From Listeria marthii FSL S4-120 (GTDB lineage: Bacteria > Bacillota > Bacilli > Lactobacillales > Listeriaceae): a stretch of 8,816 bases of DNA. The DNA is taken from the NCBI GenBank assembly GCA_000183865.1, contig CM001047.1:1046140-1054955 (forward strand), in the 5' to 3' direction. Of the stretch, positions 7,786 to 8,816 are shown piece by piece. The position numbers were made by a program, and so were the translations under genes. The notes under the pieces are model-generated. The model had not been told where the DNA came from, did not search any database, and saw nothing but the letters and a program-made list of their open reading frames with translations. How positions within the stretch are numbered: the first letter of the stretch is position 1; the number at the start of each line of letters is the position of its first letter.

Positions 7786-8792
7786 GCATAGTAGTAGAAC
7801 AACTCGTTATAAAAGATACTGGTGAAAGATGGGGAAGTCCTTATCTTTTGGAGGAAATAAAAAGTAATGTTGCTACTACAAAAGCTGATTTTGTGATGGT
7901 CTGTTCAGAAAGCGAACAAAATATTCTTTCGCAAATCCAAGACTATATTGCTCGTTTTTCCGACAATATGACTGGAGCAGATATTCACTTATTTAACCAA
8001 AATCCTGTTTTTGTCCAACATCTACGCAAATTACCGAATGAAGATAGTTATGAAATGACAGACACGCTTCAATTTTTAGACGAGTCTGTTCCGAATCCAA
8101 CGAGCACTTATTTGGAACGTGATCCTCATGTGTTGTTAGAAGAAGTAGGGCAATACATTTTGTATAATGTTTCTTTTTTGAAAGCCTACTTTGAAAAAGC
8201 TGAATCGAATCAATACTTAATCGATGTCTTTCATCAAGCTAATATGGTTTGGAAACATAGTGTTTTGGAAGAAACGCCGAAAAATGAAGCAAAGATAAAA
8301 ATTCCGGATGATTATTTAATAAGCGATATGGTCGATTGTTGGTCATATTACAGAAACTTAGAAAATAATTACACAACGTTAAGTTTAGAATTGCTTGATT
8401 TTGATAAGAACTTATTTAATTATTTGATTCGCACAAAATTAGGGCCGATTTTCCAAAAGAAATTATTGGCGGGAGATTTAGCGAAAGCGACAGATGCACT
8501 AGAGGCATTGACTGCTTTTCTAGAAGCGAACAATAAACGACTTGTGAGTGAACTGGTTTCGCTAGGCTACTTTTATATACAAGTTCCGGTAAAAGAATAT
8601 CCGATTTGGGGCAACAACAAACCATTTGGAACAGCTTATTTAAAATTCTTAAAAGTTCTTTTTGAGAAAATGCATTATCAAACGAAACAATATAATTTAG
8701 CTTTTTATAGACGGACTACCAATGCGGTGTATAAGGCGGTTGGTTTGAATTCGTTAAATCCGATTGCGAAATGTCATAAAATGTATTTTTAA
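7782..8792 (+). CDS. Uncharacterised protein, possibly a degenerate GT-A partner
   Basis: I do not recognise this 336-residue protein. Its ATG overlaps the stop of the GT2-TagF gene as ATGA, with GAGGAAG (7765-7771) 10 nt upstream, so the two are probably translated in a coupled way. There is no signal peptide or membrane helix. Residues 34-46 (KADFVMVCSESEQ) look like the strand that carries the DxD motif in GT2 enzymes, but SESE stands where DSDD would be. GADIHLF (65-71) and the region about 115-160 (EVGQYILYNVSFLK, then a helix with DVFHQ at 148-152) loosely follow the second half of the GT2 domain of the neighbouring fusion, without its ED pair. The N-terminal nucleotide-binding blocks (P-YN and DDGS) are absent. 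The rest, from about 175, is helical, ending in a basic, aromatic tail. It may be a non-catalytic subunit or scaffold for the wall polymer enzymes. The GT-A resemblance is weak and judged by eye. Confidence 0.85.
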   Translation: MSIVVEQLVIKDTGERWGSPYLLEEIKSNVATTKADFVMVCSESEQNILSQIQDYIARFSDNMTGADIHLFNQNPVFVQHLRKLPNEDSYEMTDTLQFLDESVPNPTSTYLERDPHVLLEEVGQYILYNVSFLKAYFEKAESNQYLIDVFHQANMVWKHSVLEETPKNEAKIKIPDDYLISDMVDCWSYYRNLENNYTTLSLELLDFDKNLFNYLIRTKLGPIFQKKLLAGDLAKATDALEALTAFLEANNKRLVSELVSLGYFYIQVPVKEYPIWGNNKPFGTAYLKFLKVLFEKMHYQTKQYNLAFYRRTTNAVYKAVGLNSLNPIAKCHKMYF

Positions 8793-8816
8793 ATGAGTTC
8801 AAAAAAAGAAACGACA
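8793..8816 (+). CDS. Possible start of a further operon gene, cut by the window edge
   Basis: An ATG follows the previous stop codon directly (TAA at 8790-8792, ATG at 8793-8795), and eight codons are open to the edge, encoding MSSKKETT. No convincing Shine-Dalgarno site is visible, so initiation would depend on coupling to the upstream gene. The close spacing fits the operon pattern, but eight codons cannot establish a gene or its product. Confidence 0.4.

Overview
The window looks like part of a cell-wall glycopolymer (teichoic-acid-type) locus from a low-GC Gram-positive bacterium. The evidence is AT-rich DNA, purine-rich Shine-Dalgarno sites, GTG starts, and a GT2 / GT-C / TagF-like enzyme set. 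Listeria or a close relative is my best guess. That guess rests on recognising the style of locus, not on a database match.

Layout. Bases 1-23 are probably the right arm and T-run of a terminator whose left arm lies outside the window. Positions 38-2044 on the minus strand encode a 668-residue protein with a beta-rich, apparently repeated N-terminal part and a DUF6270/SGNH-like C-terminal domain. A 282-bp divergent intergenic region (2045-2326) carries candidate promoters for both directions, a perfect 8-bp inverted repeat and a short direct repeat. From 2327 to the right edge, all genes lie on the plus strand and are tightly packed, with gaps of 11 bp, 30 bp, a 4-bp ATGA overlap and 0 bp. 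This is almost certainly one operon: a GtrB/CsbB-type polyprenyl-phosphate sugar transferase, a 700-residue multi-spanning GT-C-like membrane glycosyltransferase, a 774-residue GT2-TagF fusion resembling GgaB, a 336-residue protein of unknown function, and the first eight codons of a possible further gene.

How the parts may work together (inference). The fusion protein would act in the cytoplasm, adding a sugar and a polyol phosphate to a lipid-linked polymer. The GtrB-like enzyme would load a sugar onto undecaprenyl phosphate, and the GT-C protein would transfer that sugar to the polymer outside the membrane. No GtrA/GtcA-type flippase is visible, so it would have to come from elsewhere. The 336-residue protein shows a faint resemblance to the second half of a GT-A fold without catalytic motifs and may be a non-catalytic partner of the fusion enzyme. 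The divergent DUF6270 protein has no signal peptide and may modify a precursor in the cytoplasm. Its reaction is unknown. The two proteins I cannot assign to a reaction (38-2044 and 7782-8792) are the best candidates for new biology here.
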